Shown one piece after another: positions 22,719-35,100 of a stretch of DNA of 64,000 nucleotides (positions within the stretch are counted from its first letter, which is position 1; each line of letters starts with the position of its first letter). The notes beneath the pieces were generated by a model. It ran no database searches. It saw only the letters and a program-made list of their open reading frames with translations, and was not told where the DNA came from. Position numbers and translations under genes: made by a program. This DNA comes from Euphorbia lathyris (taxonomy: Eukaryota; Streptophyta; Magnoliopsida; Malpighiales; Euphorbiaceae). The DNA lies in the NCBI RefSeq assembly GCF_963576675.1, contig NC_088910.1:26662531-26726530 (forward strand), given 5' to 3'.

Positions 22719-24227
22719 TTATTGCAAGATGTCCGCGTTGGAGCTTGACGGGTCCGAACTCCTATTGTTGAGGAGCGTTATCACTTGTCCGGATTCCCGA
22801 TTCTTACCCCACGAGTTTTGTTCAGTGTTCACCGGGGGGATCCCGAGTGGCCTTTCTTGTTGTTGACGGTTTAGGTGGGCCACCTAGCGGCTAAGATCCC
22901 TGCAAAACACTTCGCTATCGGAAAGACAGGTTAATATGTCCTTCAAAAAGGACGTGACCGATTGGTCGTGTACATTGTTGGATGGTGGAGCGTTCCGATT
23001 ACCGGGCGCGGCTTGTGATTGCCCGAGCCCGTTTTCCCGAAATTCTTGCTCAAAGCCGGATGGGGGCCTCAACACGTTATTATTATTGCCATATGATAAG
23101 TTCGGGTGTTGGTACCGAGGCCTCCATCCGCCGTTATTATTGTTATTATTATGGTGAGGATAGGAGTTCGGATGGGAATTATACCTTTGGTTGCCTCCTA
23201 TATAACTTACGTTTTCGGTATCGCCGGCGAAGGGGCTACCGGTTTGGCAATTAAACGCATCATGGTCTCCACCAGAGTGAGTGCACATCAGGACCTGCAC
23301 ACTTTTATTGAGGCTCAATTGGGCGATCAACGAGTCAAGTTTCTTGTTCATTTCCGCTATGGAGCTTTTCGGAGCCTCTTTCTCCACAGCGAACGTCTGT
23401 TGTCGTGACGGGCCGGCAAGCCGATCCTCTTGCCATTGCACACTTTTCCTTGCGAGCTCATGAATGAGCTCGTAGGCCTCACTAGCTGACTTCCGAAATA
23501 GATCCCCACCTGCAGCGGAATCAACAGTCGCACGGTTAGTGGGGGTTAACCCGTGGTAAAAAGTGTTTACCAAGTCGTGCTTTGGGATGTCATGGTGGGG
23601 GCAGTTTCGGAGCAACTTTCAGAACCTAGCCCAAGCTGCGTGAAGGGCCTCGCATTCCAACTGCCTGAAGGATGTGATATCGGTCCGTAACTTGACTGTC
23701 TTGGACGGCGGAAAATAGTAGGAAAGGAACTCCTTTTCGAGCTCTTCCCATGACGTGATGGATCCCGCCTCCAATGAGTGTAGCCATTCCAACGCCTGTC
23801 CTGTCAACGAAAAAGGAAATAATTTCAGTCTCACAGCCTCAACGGGAACACCATTTTGCCGAGAGGTATCGGCACACATAAGAAATTTGTCTAAATGTTC
23901 GTTGGGGTTCTCATGGAGTTCCCCTCCGAATTGACCACATTGTTGTATCAGTTGGATCATGCCGGTCTTGATCTCGTATGTGTTGGCCGGGATCGTGGGA
24001 GCGACAATGCCATTACGATTCTGGGGGCGATGCGGAGCGAGGATCTCCATCATCGAACGCGTATCATTGCCCCCGCGGATGTTGTTCACGTATGGCCTTT
24101 GGTTTCCGTCAGGTTGGTTGACCTCGGCGTTGGGGTTTGCCATTCTTTCTTTTCGAATCCTACAAAGAGTACGTTCAATTTCGAGATCAATAGGAATAAG
24201 AGAATCACTTTTCGATCGGGTGTGCAT
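22719..24227 (-). pseudogene. Gag of the Athila-like element, two internal stops
   Basis: One minus-strand frame of 503 codons from ATG at 24225-24227 to TAA at 22719-22721. A retrotransposon Gag core is clear (ALEWLHSLEAGSITSWEEL, EKEFLSYYFPPSKT, NTFYHGLTPTNR). It is followed by an Asn-rich stretch and a C-terminal segment with a Cys/His-poor knuckle region. Gag packages element RNA into cytoplasmic particles. In-frame TGA (23619-23621) and TAG (22884-22886) break it. No protease or polymerase follows. Confidence 0.85.
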
Positions 24228-24363
24228 AAAGCAAAAAGGAAGTATAAAAGGTTATCAACAAGAAAGAATAATGTTAGTCAAAGTATATATAAACAATTTA
24301 TACAAAAAGAATGCTTAAACTAACAATGAAACGTTTTTGTCTAATATTGTAGAAGATTATAAA

Positions 24364-24381
24364 TCCCCGGCAACGGCGCCA
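24364..24381 (-). other. Primer-binding site, tRNA-Asp type
   Basis: The minus strand reads TGGCGCCGTTGCCGGGGA six bases after the LTR end (CTATCA). It is complementary to the 3' end of plant tRNA-Asp, the usual Athila/Tat primer. It fixes the element's orientation. Confidence 0.85.
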
Positions 24382-24387
24382 AAAACT

Positions 24388-26144
24388 TGATAGCGCGACG
24401 CCTAGTGGTAGAGTTTCTTACGACGAAATGTATATATTATGAGTGCGGACTCTATGTCTATGGATGTGTTCTTTATAAATTGCTCTTAACTCTACTAGAC
24501 GTTACGACTACTTAGGGGCAAGTGTACCCCGTCGTATCAAGTAATAATCCGGTTAAGACCGGGTATCGAATCCACGGGATTTATAATTGCAAGTATTAGA
24601 TGACTCGGTTTTATACGTTATCTAAGCGGTGGATACTTTGGGTTGGTGTGAGACACAACTACAAACTACTCCTAACCTATTGGTGACACAGATTTATGTA
24701 ATGGAAAACTCCACGGAGTGATATGGGTGACGATAAGTTATAAATATAATATGCAATAACTCCGAATATATTCGGTTGACGATTTACTCTTGCAAAGACG
24801 ACTACATGTAGTTCGACCGACCCGTGAAGTACTTAGACTCCGTGGTTCCTAGTCAAGGCGTGTCTAATGCTGGGGATCAGAAACTAGGGCCCGTAAGTTC
24901 CGTGGCTTGTCAATTCCTACGGTTTCCGGTTTGTCACTTCCGGTAAGGCAACACCTATATGAATCCCTAAAGATAGCCCGAATGGCATCGGAAATCGCGT
25001 TCCTCTACACAATAGTCAATTACGAGTATCAAAACAAGTAATAAACATCAACACGTATATAGAAACGGAAATTGCAAATCACATATTATAAATATGGAAA
25101 GTATAAATTAGGAATACAACCAAGCCTAGTACATAGGAAGAGTGCAAGCTAATTAGCAAGCGAAGAGGGAAGAATCGGCCCTCGGAACTAGCCAACCGGA
25201 CTCAAGGCCGTCTCTTAGGACTTGGAGGTGGAACTCTCGAGCTTGGTGACAAAATGATGAAGCGGAATGTTGATGGAATGCCGGAATAAACGAACAAGCT
25301 CTCGAGGTGGGAGAGTTTTATTACATAAACTGAATCTATTCTATCAAAAGAAAATAAGAGGTAGCTATGTACAAGGTGTCAAGAGATGTAGAGGTAGAAG
25401 GTGTCTAAATGAGTGCTAGTCACTCTTATTTATACATCAAGCTAGGGGTAGAATTGTAACTTCATAAGGTACAAGTATGGAGCAACATTATTTGGTGCAG
25501 AAATCCCATGATACGCCCCGCGTAAGGTGAGGCACGCCCCGCGTATATGCCCATTCCGTCAGAAATCTCCTGCATGTGGACCAATTCCGTGTCTTGTTGT
25601 CTCAAACACGCCCTGCGTAGCTAAAGTACGCCCCGCGTGTTTGAGTCTCTGAAGTTTTATTGCTTGAATTAGAGCTTTTACGCCGTGCGTAGTTGAAGTA
25701 CGCCCCGCGTAAAAGAGTTGACTCAAGGAGACAGTGCAGTCTGACTTTCAGGATTAGGCCAATCATTTCCGACATATGTCATACGCCTCGCGTAAGGTGT
25801 CATACGCCCCGCGTATGCTGAGTCAGTTCTACGTGGTGTCTGCGGATAAGGCAATTATTGCTGACACATGTTTCACGCCCCGCGTAAAGGATTATACGCC
25901 CCGCGTATTTGAGTAGATTTTTGCTCCTTGCTCGTACCTGAAATACAAATCTTGCGAGCCGAGTTAGCTTGACGTTTTTATTCCCTAAACTAGACAAAAG
26001 CATGGAAAATTAACAGAAAGTACGAGATTTATTTTTATTTCTTTATTTTATCAAAACACTTTATTTTTGTAATTAAACTTATTTATTTTATCCAAAATCA
26101 ACCCGTAAATCACGCTAAAAGATAGGGGTAAAATACCCCTATAA
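24388..26144 (-). repeat. Athila-like LTR (right copy)
   Basis: Same sequence as 16823-18579, shifted by 7,565. The copies differ by scattered single bases and by gain or loss of 21-bp blocks that carry the CG-rich motif (an extra block near 25520 here, an extra block near 18210 in the left copy). The PBS follows immediately on the minus strand. Confidence 0.65.
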
Positions 26145-28026
26145 AACCTCCTCGGACTTTAAAGTTTTACTTGTCCTCAAGTAAAAGAAATCGAAAGACA
26201 AGGGATTGAGAAAATTAAGAAACAAACCGAAGGTTGGTTTTGCCAAGTGCGTGATTTCAAAGTTATGGTTTTGTGCAAAGGTTTCGGTAAGTACCTACGC
26301 AAACAATTGAGTACGAAACTTGTTTGAAACTTCCATGATCAAGATTTAATAGGCAATATTAACGGGGGTTGATTATCTTTTGAGAACCCGATAGTACCTC
26401 ACCAAGGGATTTCGCTCTTACGCTCAATTTTAGGTAGGTCGGTGTTTTAGCACTCTTCTTTGCACTTACTCGAGATCATGTTGAATTTGCATTTTCATCC
26501 GGGTTTTTCCTCCTAAAATATGGTTAAGCAACATTAAAAATGAACCCGGAGGGGGGTTGTAATGTGGGTGGCTTCTTTAGTGGTTAGTTTAAAGAAACTC
26601 GAGTTAAAAAATACCGTTTTGTGATTGCACCGCATCATTGTTTACTTCGGCCTCGGTGAATTTTACAAAATATACTTCAAAATTGCTCGGGTGGAGCTTG
26701 AGAATGCCTTTTTTATTTTTATTGTATCCTTTGTTTTGATAGAGGCACAAAAACAATATTTTGAGAACTTATGGTGCTCATTTGCTAAGGCCGTGACTTA
26801 TTTCGGGTAATTCGGGTGTAACTTGATTATGTCGGTAATTGAACAAGAGGAAAAAGGGTTAAATGTTAAGAGGGTATTAACAAAAAAAGTTGGTTAATAG
26901 GCTCGAAGGGGTTTCCTAATGTTCAATGAAAACGAGAAAAATAAATTAAGAAAAATCAGCCTAAGTGGGTTCGGTTTATCATCTATTGCCTTTTTACCAA
27001 AAATAAGTGTACTTAACCCGGTATTGGATGCAAATTCTATGAGTCGAGTGAAGTCAAAGTTCTCGAAAAATTGTGAAAGAATAAGAGTTCTCGTACGAAC
27101 TCTTTTAGGCTCAAGAATATCTCACAAAGATTCGGGTTTAAATTGTGTACTATCAAGTCTTCGCTAAATTCTCAACTATCCCGTTTTTATTGCCTTTTTA
27201 AAGTTTATTATGGAGATAACATTTGGGTTAAGACTCAATGTCTTAGTTTAGTACTAATCCTAAGTTTTGCACAAATTCCCTAACTTTAAGATCGAGACTA
27301 AAATTCCTTAATTAGGTCATCCCCTTGTGTCGACGTCTCTTATTTTTGATGACAAATAACGGAACTTTAATAAATTTCCGAAGGAGGGATAGCGTGTTGG
27401 GAAAAATTTGAAAGATTCAATAAAGTAGTTTAATTATTTTTGTAATTATTTTATTTTTATTTTTGTTTTTGTTAGTGCAAAACAAACGTTAAGTGCGGGG
27501 TTGCACGGCCCTCCGCGTTATTTAAAATGATGCCTATTCCAAGGGCGTCGCAAAAAGAGGTTAAAACAAAAACAAAAATAAAGTAAGGAAAGGAAAAGAA
27601 GACCCTTAGTGGTCGGGGGCCCTACGCGAGGCGTGTCCAGGGGGGCGCCCCGCGTAGGGTAGCATTTTTAGTGCGTTTTGAGTCAGAGACTCAAATACGC
27701 GAGGCATAATAGTGAGGGCGCCCCGTGTAAGGCGGTGGTTTTATTGTTTTGGGAGTCAGAGACCCAAATACGCGGGGCGCAGGAACATGGCGCCCCGCGT
27801 GTTTGAGTTTCTGAACCTTTTTTAAGCATAAAAATGATGGGCATGCGGGGCGTGCCATGGGGTACGCCCTGCGTGGTGTTATTCTAAATAATAAAATGAA
27901 AATAATGAAAGCACAAAACATAAACGGAACTTAACAATTTCACTTAAAAAGAACATTCTACATTAAAAACATAAAAACAACATCAAAAAGAAAATAAAGA
28001 AAACATGAAAAGAAAAGAAAGGGAAA

Positions 28027-28940
28027 CTATGGTTGTGGTGGAGGCGGATTGCCACGGATGTTGAAGTGGGTGTAGAAGGCGTTGGTGAAGGCGTCAAAGT
28101 TAGCCCTATCCTCTAGCCGTTGAGCCTCCAGGGTATCAAAGCGAGAGTCGAAATGAGCCCGATCCCTACGTTGGTTATCCTCCAGAATATCCAACCGAGC
28201 ATAAAGAGAGTTAAAATCATGGAGGGGTGGAGGACTAAAATTGAGACCCAAGCTTGAGTCCGAGTCACCTTCCGCATTGGAGTGGGCTGCCCCCGAAGTT
28301 TCGCCCGGGCTGGAAGTGGGATGCTTTAAGGATTTAAAAGCGTTTTTGTCCAATGGTCGAGGCACAAGGCGCGGGAGGCGCTCAATGGCGTCGGAACCGA
28401 GAGTGGAGAGGGCGAAGATGGTGACGAGGTGGTCGAACCCGAGCTTGGCCCGTTTCCGGATGGGTGTGGCGCGGAGATGGACGGCCACGTGGTAGGCGAG
28501 GTCCTATGTGAGCCCGTTGGCACAACAGTAGAGGGCCAACAGTTCATGTTTGTTGACCTTGGTGGACTCAGATTTCCCCGTGAAGTAGAAGGAGATGAAG
28601 CGGTGAAGGAACTGGAGAATAGGGTCACGAATACACGCCGGGTGGAGGTTGGATACGTGATAGTCATCGGACCCGGTAATGGAGGTCCAAAATTCGGGAG
28701 CGGAGACACCGTCGGGCCAATGGGCGACGCTAGGCTCCGCTTGATGAGTGAAGTGGTTGCGAAGCCATTGGGTGTCAATTGTGAAGGGCCGGTTTTGGAG
28801 ACGGAAGTTAAAAAGTGCAGCTCCGGGCACATTGTTGGAGGTGAGGGTGGTGTAGAACTCCAAGACCAAGGAGGGGTACACGTGGTATTCTTTCCTATAG
28901 ATATCGTACCGCCCGAGGGCACGGAGACGAGCTTCAAAAG
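28027..28940 (-). pseudogene. Second copy of the Athila extra ORF, truncated
   Basis: It corresponds to 20462-21375 of the first copy. An extra in-frame TAG lies at 28504-28506 where the first copy has a Tyr codon. The N-terminal part is missing because the block joins Copia LTR sequence at 28936-28940. Confidence 0.8.
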
Positions 28941-30280
28941 ATTAAGATAGGACAAAATCAGCATAAGAACACAAGCTGAGTGAAGAGCAATTGAGCATAA
29001 GAAAAGATAAGCCATCCTCAGAACAATAGTCTCAAAATGTAGCTGATCAAAGAAGCTGAGTGAAACGAAGCTCAAAACAAAAGAAGTCTGCTTCAATAAA
29101 AAGGTCCTACAGAACGAAGCTGACCACGGAAGCTGAGTGAAAGAGAACTTAGTATGAAACTTGGTGAAAATCAAAGACAATGAATATCGAAGTGAAGCTG
29201 AGTGATCTTCAAGACAGCATGAATGATCCGTTAAGATAAAAGACAAATTCGACAACTGTCTGCACCAATAATAGAAGCCTTGAATTACGCAAAAGCCAAA
29301 TTCCAAGATGCATGGGTCAACTGTTCGATGCTATAAGACAAACTGCCACAAGAAGACAAAGTCTGTAAGAAGAAGACAAATCTGACGTCTGAAGAATTCA
29401 GGAGACAGGATTGGCCTACACATCTGAAGCTGACCAGAAGTTGTCTCCCCAAAAGAGCCGTTTTGGACTCAACGGACAAATCAATTTCAAATGATTTTTT
29501 CCTCACATCTCAACTATAAAAGGGACAAAGATATCATTTGGAAGATTGCCGATTTACAGAAAATTACAAGTGAGAAAGATACAAATTCAAAGCACTCAAA
29601 AACAAAAAAGAAAGCTTACACCAATCTTCTATTCTCTGTGTAAATGCTAGATTGATTCTCTGTAATCATCTAAATTGTTCTTTATCCTAAAAGGAACAAG
29701 TGAGTAATCAATTGTAATATTGAGAGTGTGCGTGCTGAGTGCTTGGTATTAAGTACTTAGTGGTAGAGAAATCTAAGTGCTGGGTTGTAGCGCTTAGTAG
29801 GAGTTGAGTAGAAGAATAGAGGAATGTACTCTTGCATATTCAACTGCCTGTAATCGGTTTGTGCTCTACCCTTAAAGAGCTCAGTATTGGATTCTAAAAG
29901 CCCGGAGGATTCTGGGGACTGGACGTAGGCAGAGAGGCCGAACCAGGATAAGTGATACTGAGTAATTTCTAACTCTCTAATATATATATATGTGCATGTG
30001 TTGCTTGTTATATTTACTCAGCATATAAATTGTTTGAAGCTGACTCTGAGTAAATTGGAGTGCTGAGTTGGAAGCTGACCACACAAGTGTCAATTCCCAA
30101 CTCTGAAGTAAAACAGTCTTAGTCAGCATCTGACTAAAGCTGTCTTACATTAAGATCGGCCAAGCTGACCAAAGCTGAGTTAACAAACTCACCAAAATTA
30201 TTAAGTCAGCAAGATTAATTAAAGAAAAAGTTATATTAGTTCTTAACCCCCCCTTGGAACTAATCACACGAGACCAACAA
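28936..30280 (+). repeat. Copia 5' LTR, truncated
   Basis: It aligns with 39331-40679 of the complete LTR, and the first 149 bp are absent. The junction to Athila sequence shares AAAAG (28936-28940). Confidence 0.9.
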
Positions 30281-30296
30281 GTGGTATCAGAGCCTA
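30281..30296 (+). other. Copia primer-binding site
   Basis: AGTGGTATCAGAGCC directly after the left LTR. TGGTATCAGAGC is the usual initiator tRNA-Met PBS of Copia elements. Confidence 0.9.
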
Positions 30297-30341
30297 AGCT
30301 CACTACTCTAAGATATAACTATCTTGAGCGGATCCCATTAA

Positions 30342-32119
30342 ATGGCTGAGAATAGCACTCGTTTCCTCTAGGGAACCAAACAACACATATACTCCCTGAG
30401 GGATTATCTATTAGTCGGCCTCCCCTATTCTTTGGATCTAACTATACATTCTGGAAGAATAGGATGAAGAACTTTATTCAAGCCACAAACATGAGTGCAT
30501 GGCTTGCAATAGTTCAAGGCCCATATGTGCCATATAAAACCGTTGAACATGAGAAAGTTGTTAAGAGTGAAACTGAGTGGTCAGAAGATGGCCTTAGAAA
30601 ACTTCAAAATAATGCTTCGGCTATCAATATGCTTCATTGTGCTTTAGATGCTGCAGAATACAATAAGATTTCAGGTTGTGAGTCAGCACAGGAAATTTGG
30701 AAGAAGCTTGAGGTGACCTACGAAGGCACAAGCAAAGTCAAGGAATCAAAAGTAAATCAGCATATGAGACTATACGAGCTGTTCGAGATGAATGATAATG
30801 AGGACATCTCGGCAATGAATGCTAGATTTACCAACATTATAAATGAGCTGAAAAGACTTGGAAAGAACTTCACTGAGGAAGAACAGGTGAAGAAGATCTT
30901 AAGAAGTCTCCCCAAAAGCTGGCAGGCCAAAAAGACTGCTATGGAGGAAGCTCAGGACCTGACTACCTATAAGTACGATGAGCTGATCGGATCGTTGCTG
31001 ACTCATGAAATCTCAATAAAGAACTTTGAAGCTAAAGAGAAAGAAAAGTCAGAAGACAAGAAACAAAAATCACTTGTCATGAAAGCTGACTCGACCGAAG
31101 CTGACTCATCAGACGATGAGGAAATGGCCATGTTTACACGAAAAATGAAGAAGCTGTTTAGAAAGAGTGAAAAGAACAGCAGAAGGCCATTCAGAAAAAG
31201 TGACAGGTACAAAGCTGAGTCCAGTGACAAATACAAGCAGGACAGCTCCAAGCCTGTCACATGTTTTGAGTGCCATCAAACTGGGCACATCAAGTCAAGC
31301 TGCCCGAACCTCAAGAGAGACAAGAAAGGAAATAAGAAGGCAATGGTAGCAACATGGAGTGACAGTGATGAGTCAACATCATCCGAAGCTGACGCAAATG
31401 AAACAGCAAACATATGCTTCATGGCCGATGATGCTGACCACTCTCAATCTGAGCAAGCTGACCTCTCTGATGAAACTGACCAGGAGGCACACAACAATGA
31501 GGTAACATCCTTACTTTTGCTTAGAAATGAGATGATAAACGCCCTGAGTGATTTATATGCACTAACTAAGAAGTGCAATAAGAAAGTAAAGGCACTCAGC
31601 AGGCGGTGTGATGAGATTGAAGAGGTCAAGTTGAGTGACCTCCGATATCTCCTCCAAGACAACTCAACTTTGCATAGCAACATGGAAATTATGCACAAGT
31701 TTGTCTCGGAGGTCCAATCAGATTCAAAGAAACTGAAAAAGGATGTCACTACCTTACAGAGCCAAATGAGAGGCTCAAATAAAAATAGAGCCCATGCTAA
31801 GTACTCAAGTACTAGTCAGCATAAACAGTTCACACAGTGTGACTGCTGCGGGAAAAAGGGACACACAAGAGAAGTGTGTTGGTACAATAAGCGGACTGTC
31901 CAATGTGACTTCTGCGGAAAGAAAGGACATACCACAAAGGTATGTTGGCATGCTCAGCACAATAATGCTGACCACCCTCAAAGCGTAATTCAATGTGACT
32001 TCTGTGGTAAAAGTGGCCACACTGTCAAAGTATGTCGTCACAAATTAAAATACGACTTTGCACCTGTTTATGCTAACAAACGAGGACCCAAAAAGAATTG
32101 GGTACCTAAAGATGAATAG
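30342..32119 (+). pseudogene. Copia Gag with four CCHC zinc knuckles, frameshifted N-terminus
   Basis: The probable true start is ATG at 30342, but a TAG (about 30369) and frame changes precede the main open frame (30464-32119). The main frame has the UBN2-type Gag core (FIQATNMSAWLAIVQG, AQEIWKKLEVTYEG, RYKAESSDKYK). A CX2CX4HX4C knuckle (CFECHQTGHIKSSC) starts near 31262. An acidic, coiled-coil-prone stretch follows, then three further tandem knuckles near 31838, 31903 and 31996 (CDCCGKKGHTREVC, CDFCGKKGHTTKVC, CDFCGKSGHTVKVC). It would form the particle and bind RNA. The frame closes with TAG at 32117-32119. Pol continues in the same frame, which could be a mutation or a read-through stop. 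Confidence 0.85.
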
Positions 32120-35100
32120 TCTAAAATGCAGGTGAGCCTGAGATGCGTGGAGAAATCAAAACAGTGGTATATAGACAGCGCATGCTCGAGGCACATGACA
32201 GGTGATGAAACTCAGTTCATCACACTAGAGCTTAAACGAGGTGGAAGTGTAAGCTTTGGAGACAATAAGAAGGGTAAGATAGTCAACTCAGGTACTATCG
32301 GAGGTAACCCAACTACTGAGTCAGTATCCTTAGTTAAAGGTCTCAAATACAATCTACTAAGTGTAGCTCAGCTTTGCAAGAGCGGCAGAAAGGTTGTATT
32401 TGATGATACTCAGTGTCAAATAATCGAGGGAAAAACAAACGAATTGATTTTAACCGCCCCTCGTATAGACAATGTGTACATGCTGAGTTTGGAAAAACAG
32501 TTTTCTAAAAATATATGCTTAGTGTCTAAAGAGGATAACTCCTGGCTATGGCATAGAAGACTTGGTCATGTAAGCATGGACCTTCTTGCCAAATTAGCTA
32601 GAAAGCAACTAGTTGAGGGACTGCCCAAACTTAAGTTTGAAAAAGATCAGTTGTGTAATGCTTGTTAGCAAGGCAAACAAACTAAAAAGTCATTTCAAAG
32701 TAAAAATATTGTCTCAACTAAGAGACCATTGGAATTACTACACTTGGATCTTTTCGGACCTGTCCAGCCACTCAGCTTGGGAGGTAAGAAATTTTCCTTA
32801 GTCATTGTAGATGATTTCTCTCGGTACACTTGGATCATCTTGCTGAGTAGCAAGGATGAAACATTTGAGATGTTCACCACATTGATCAAAAAGCTTGAAA
32901 ATGACAAAGACCTAAGAGTAGCTCATATTAGAAGTGACAATGGTGGAGAATTAAAAAAACCAACAGTTTGATGAATTCTGTGAAACCAGTGGTATTGACC
33001 ACAATTTCTCTGCTCCTAGAACACCTCAACAAAATGGGGTTGTTGAAGGGAAAAACAGAATAATTGTCGAAATAGCTAGGACAATGCTGAGTGAAAATAG
33101 GCTTCCAAAGTATTTCTGGGGTGAAGCTGTCCACACAGCATGCTACATCCTAAATAGGGCCTTAGTTAGACCTATTCTTAAGAAAACCCCATATGAACTT
33201 TGGAAAGGACGAAAGCCCAACATTGGCTACTTTCGTGCCTTTGGGTGTAAATGTTTTATACTCAACACAAAAGATAATCTTGCAAAATTTGATGCCAAAG
33301 TTAACAAAGCAATCTTTTTAGGGTACTCAACTAACAGCAAAGCATATAGAGTATACAATAAACGAACTCAGGTTGTAGAAGAGTCTGTCCATATTGAGTT
33401 CGATGAAGCTGACCCTGCAGGAAAGTCAACTCAGCTCATTGAAGATGAACCAAGCTCAGCTTCTGCTGATCAAAATGGAGCTTCTGAGTCATCAATACAA
33501 GGGCTGACCAAAGGTAAGCAAGAGATTGAAATAACCTTTGCTGACCAATCCATTCCTGCAGAGATTGTAGAGACACATGTTCCAAACAACTCAACATTAC
33601 CCAAAGAAATAAAAATTCCAAGAGGACATTCGGAGAAGTCCATTCTTGATGCCGCTGACAACAAGCTGATGACAAGAGATCAGCTTAGGAAGTATCTCAG
33701 CAACATTGCCTTCGTCTCAGTACATGAGCCAAAGAACTTCGCTGATGCTGAGCACGATGAATATTGGATCAACGCTATGCAAGAAGAGCTTGATCAATTC
33801 ACAAGAAATGAGGTATGAGATTTAGTACCTAAACCTAGGAATCAAAAGATCATAGGAACTAAGTGGGTCTTTAGAAATAAATTAGATGAGCAAGGCAACA
33901 TAGTTAGAAATAAAGCCCGACTTGTAGCCCAAGGCTATAGTCAGCAAGAGGGCATTGACTACGGTGAAACCTTTGCACCTGTTGCTAGATTAGAAGCAAT
34001 ATGAATACTGTGTGCCTATGCTAGTTTTATGAACTTTAAATTATATCAAATGGATGTTAAGAGTGCATTTCTTAATGGCTTTATAAACGAAGAGGTATAT
34101 GTTAGTCAGCCTCCAGGGTTTGAAGATCCAAAATTTCCAAACCACGTTTATAAACTCAAAAAGGCCCTATACAGCCTAAAGCAAGCTCCAAGAGCTTGGT
34201 ATGAGAGGTTGACCAACTTCCTGCTGACCAGGAATTATGTCAGAGGCAAAGCTGACACAACCTTGTTCATTAAGAAAAAGGGTAAAAATATCCTACTTGC
34301 ACAAATCTACGTAGATGACATAATTTTTGGTGCTACTGACGATTCTATGTGCAAGGAATTTAGCAAACAGATGCAAACTGAGTTCAAAATGTCTATGATG
34401 GGCGAACTCAACTTCTTCCTTGGACTTCAAATCAAGCAAGGTAAGAATGGCATCTTCATAAGTCAGTCCAAATACGCCAAAGAAATGTTAAAGAAGTTTG
34501 ATATGGAAGAATGTAAACCCATATCAACCCCAATGGGTACTGACACGGTCCTTTGTGCTGACGAAAAGGGTAAGTCTGTAGACAGCAGGTTATATCGAGG
34601 TATGATAGGCTCTCTACTTTATCTTACTGCCAGTAGACCTAATATTCAGTACTCAGTATGTTATTATGCAAGATATCAAGCTGGCCCCAGGGAATCTCAC
34701 TTAATAGCTGTAAAAAGAATTTGCAGATATTTGCAGAGCTCAGTTAATGCAGGTTTATGGTATCCAAATACAAGTGACTTCACACTGATTGGATATACTG
34801 ATGCTGACTATGGACGAGATAAGCTAGAACGAAAAAGCACTTCAGGAGGATGTCAATTCCTAGGAAGCTGTCTGGTTTCATGGTTTAGTAAAAAGCAGTC
34901 ATCAGTAGCCTTGTCCACAACTGAAGCTGAGTACGTTGCTGCTGGAAGCTGTGTAGCCCAAGTCCTATGGATTAAGCAACAGCTTGAGGATTACGGCGTC
35001 AAAACAGAAACAATAGAAGTCAAATGTGACAACAAAAGTGCCATTGACTTATCTAAAAATCCAATTCAACACAGCAGGATGAAGCATGTCAGCATAAGAC

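Larger units (their letters stand above)
16823..28940 (-). mobile_element. Athila-like Gypsy element, tandem LTR-internal-LTR-internal remnant
   Basis: The element reads on the minus strand. Two LTR copies (24388-26144 and 16823-18579) bracket a PBS, gag and the Athila-type extra ORF. Bases 16823-21380 are repeated almost identically at 24388-28940 (constant offset 7,565), so LTR plus 3' internal sequence is present twice. This is the layout left by unequal recombination between tandem or sister copies. No protease, reverse transcriptase or integrase is present between gag and the extra ORF. The right-hand unit is cut at 28936-28940, where Copia LTR sequence begins. Only one flank (ATCGG, 16818-16822) remains, so no TSD can be shown. 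Confidence 0.75.
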
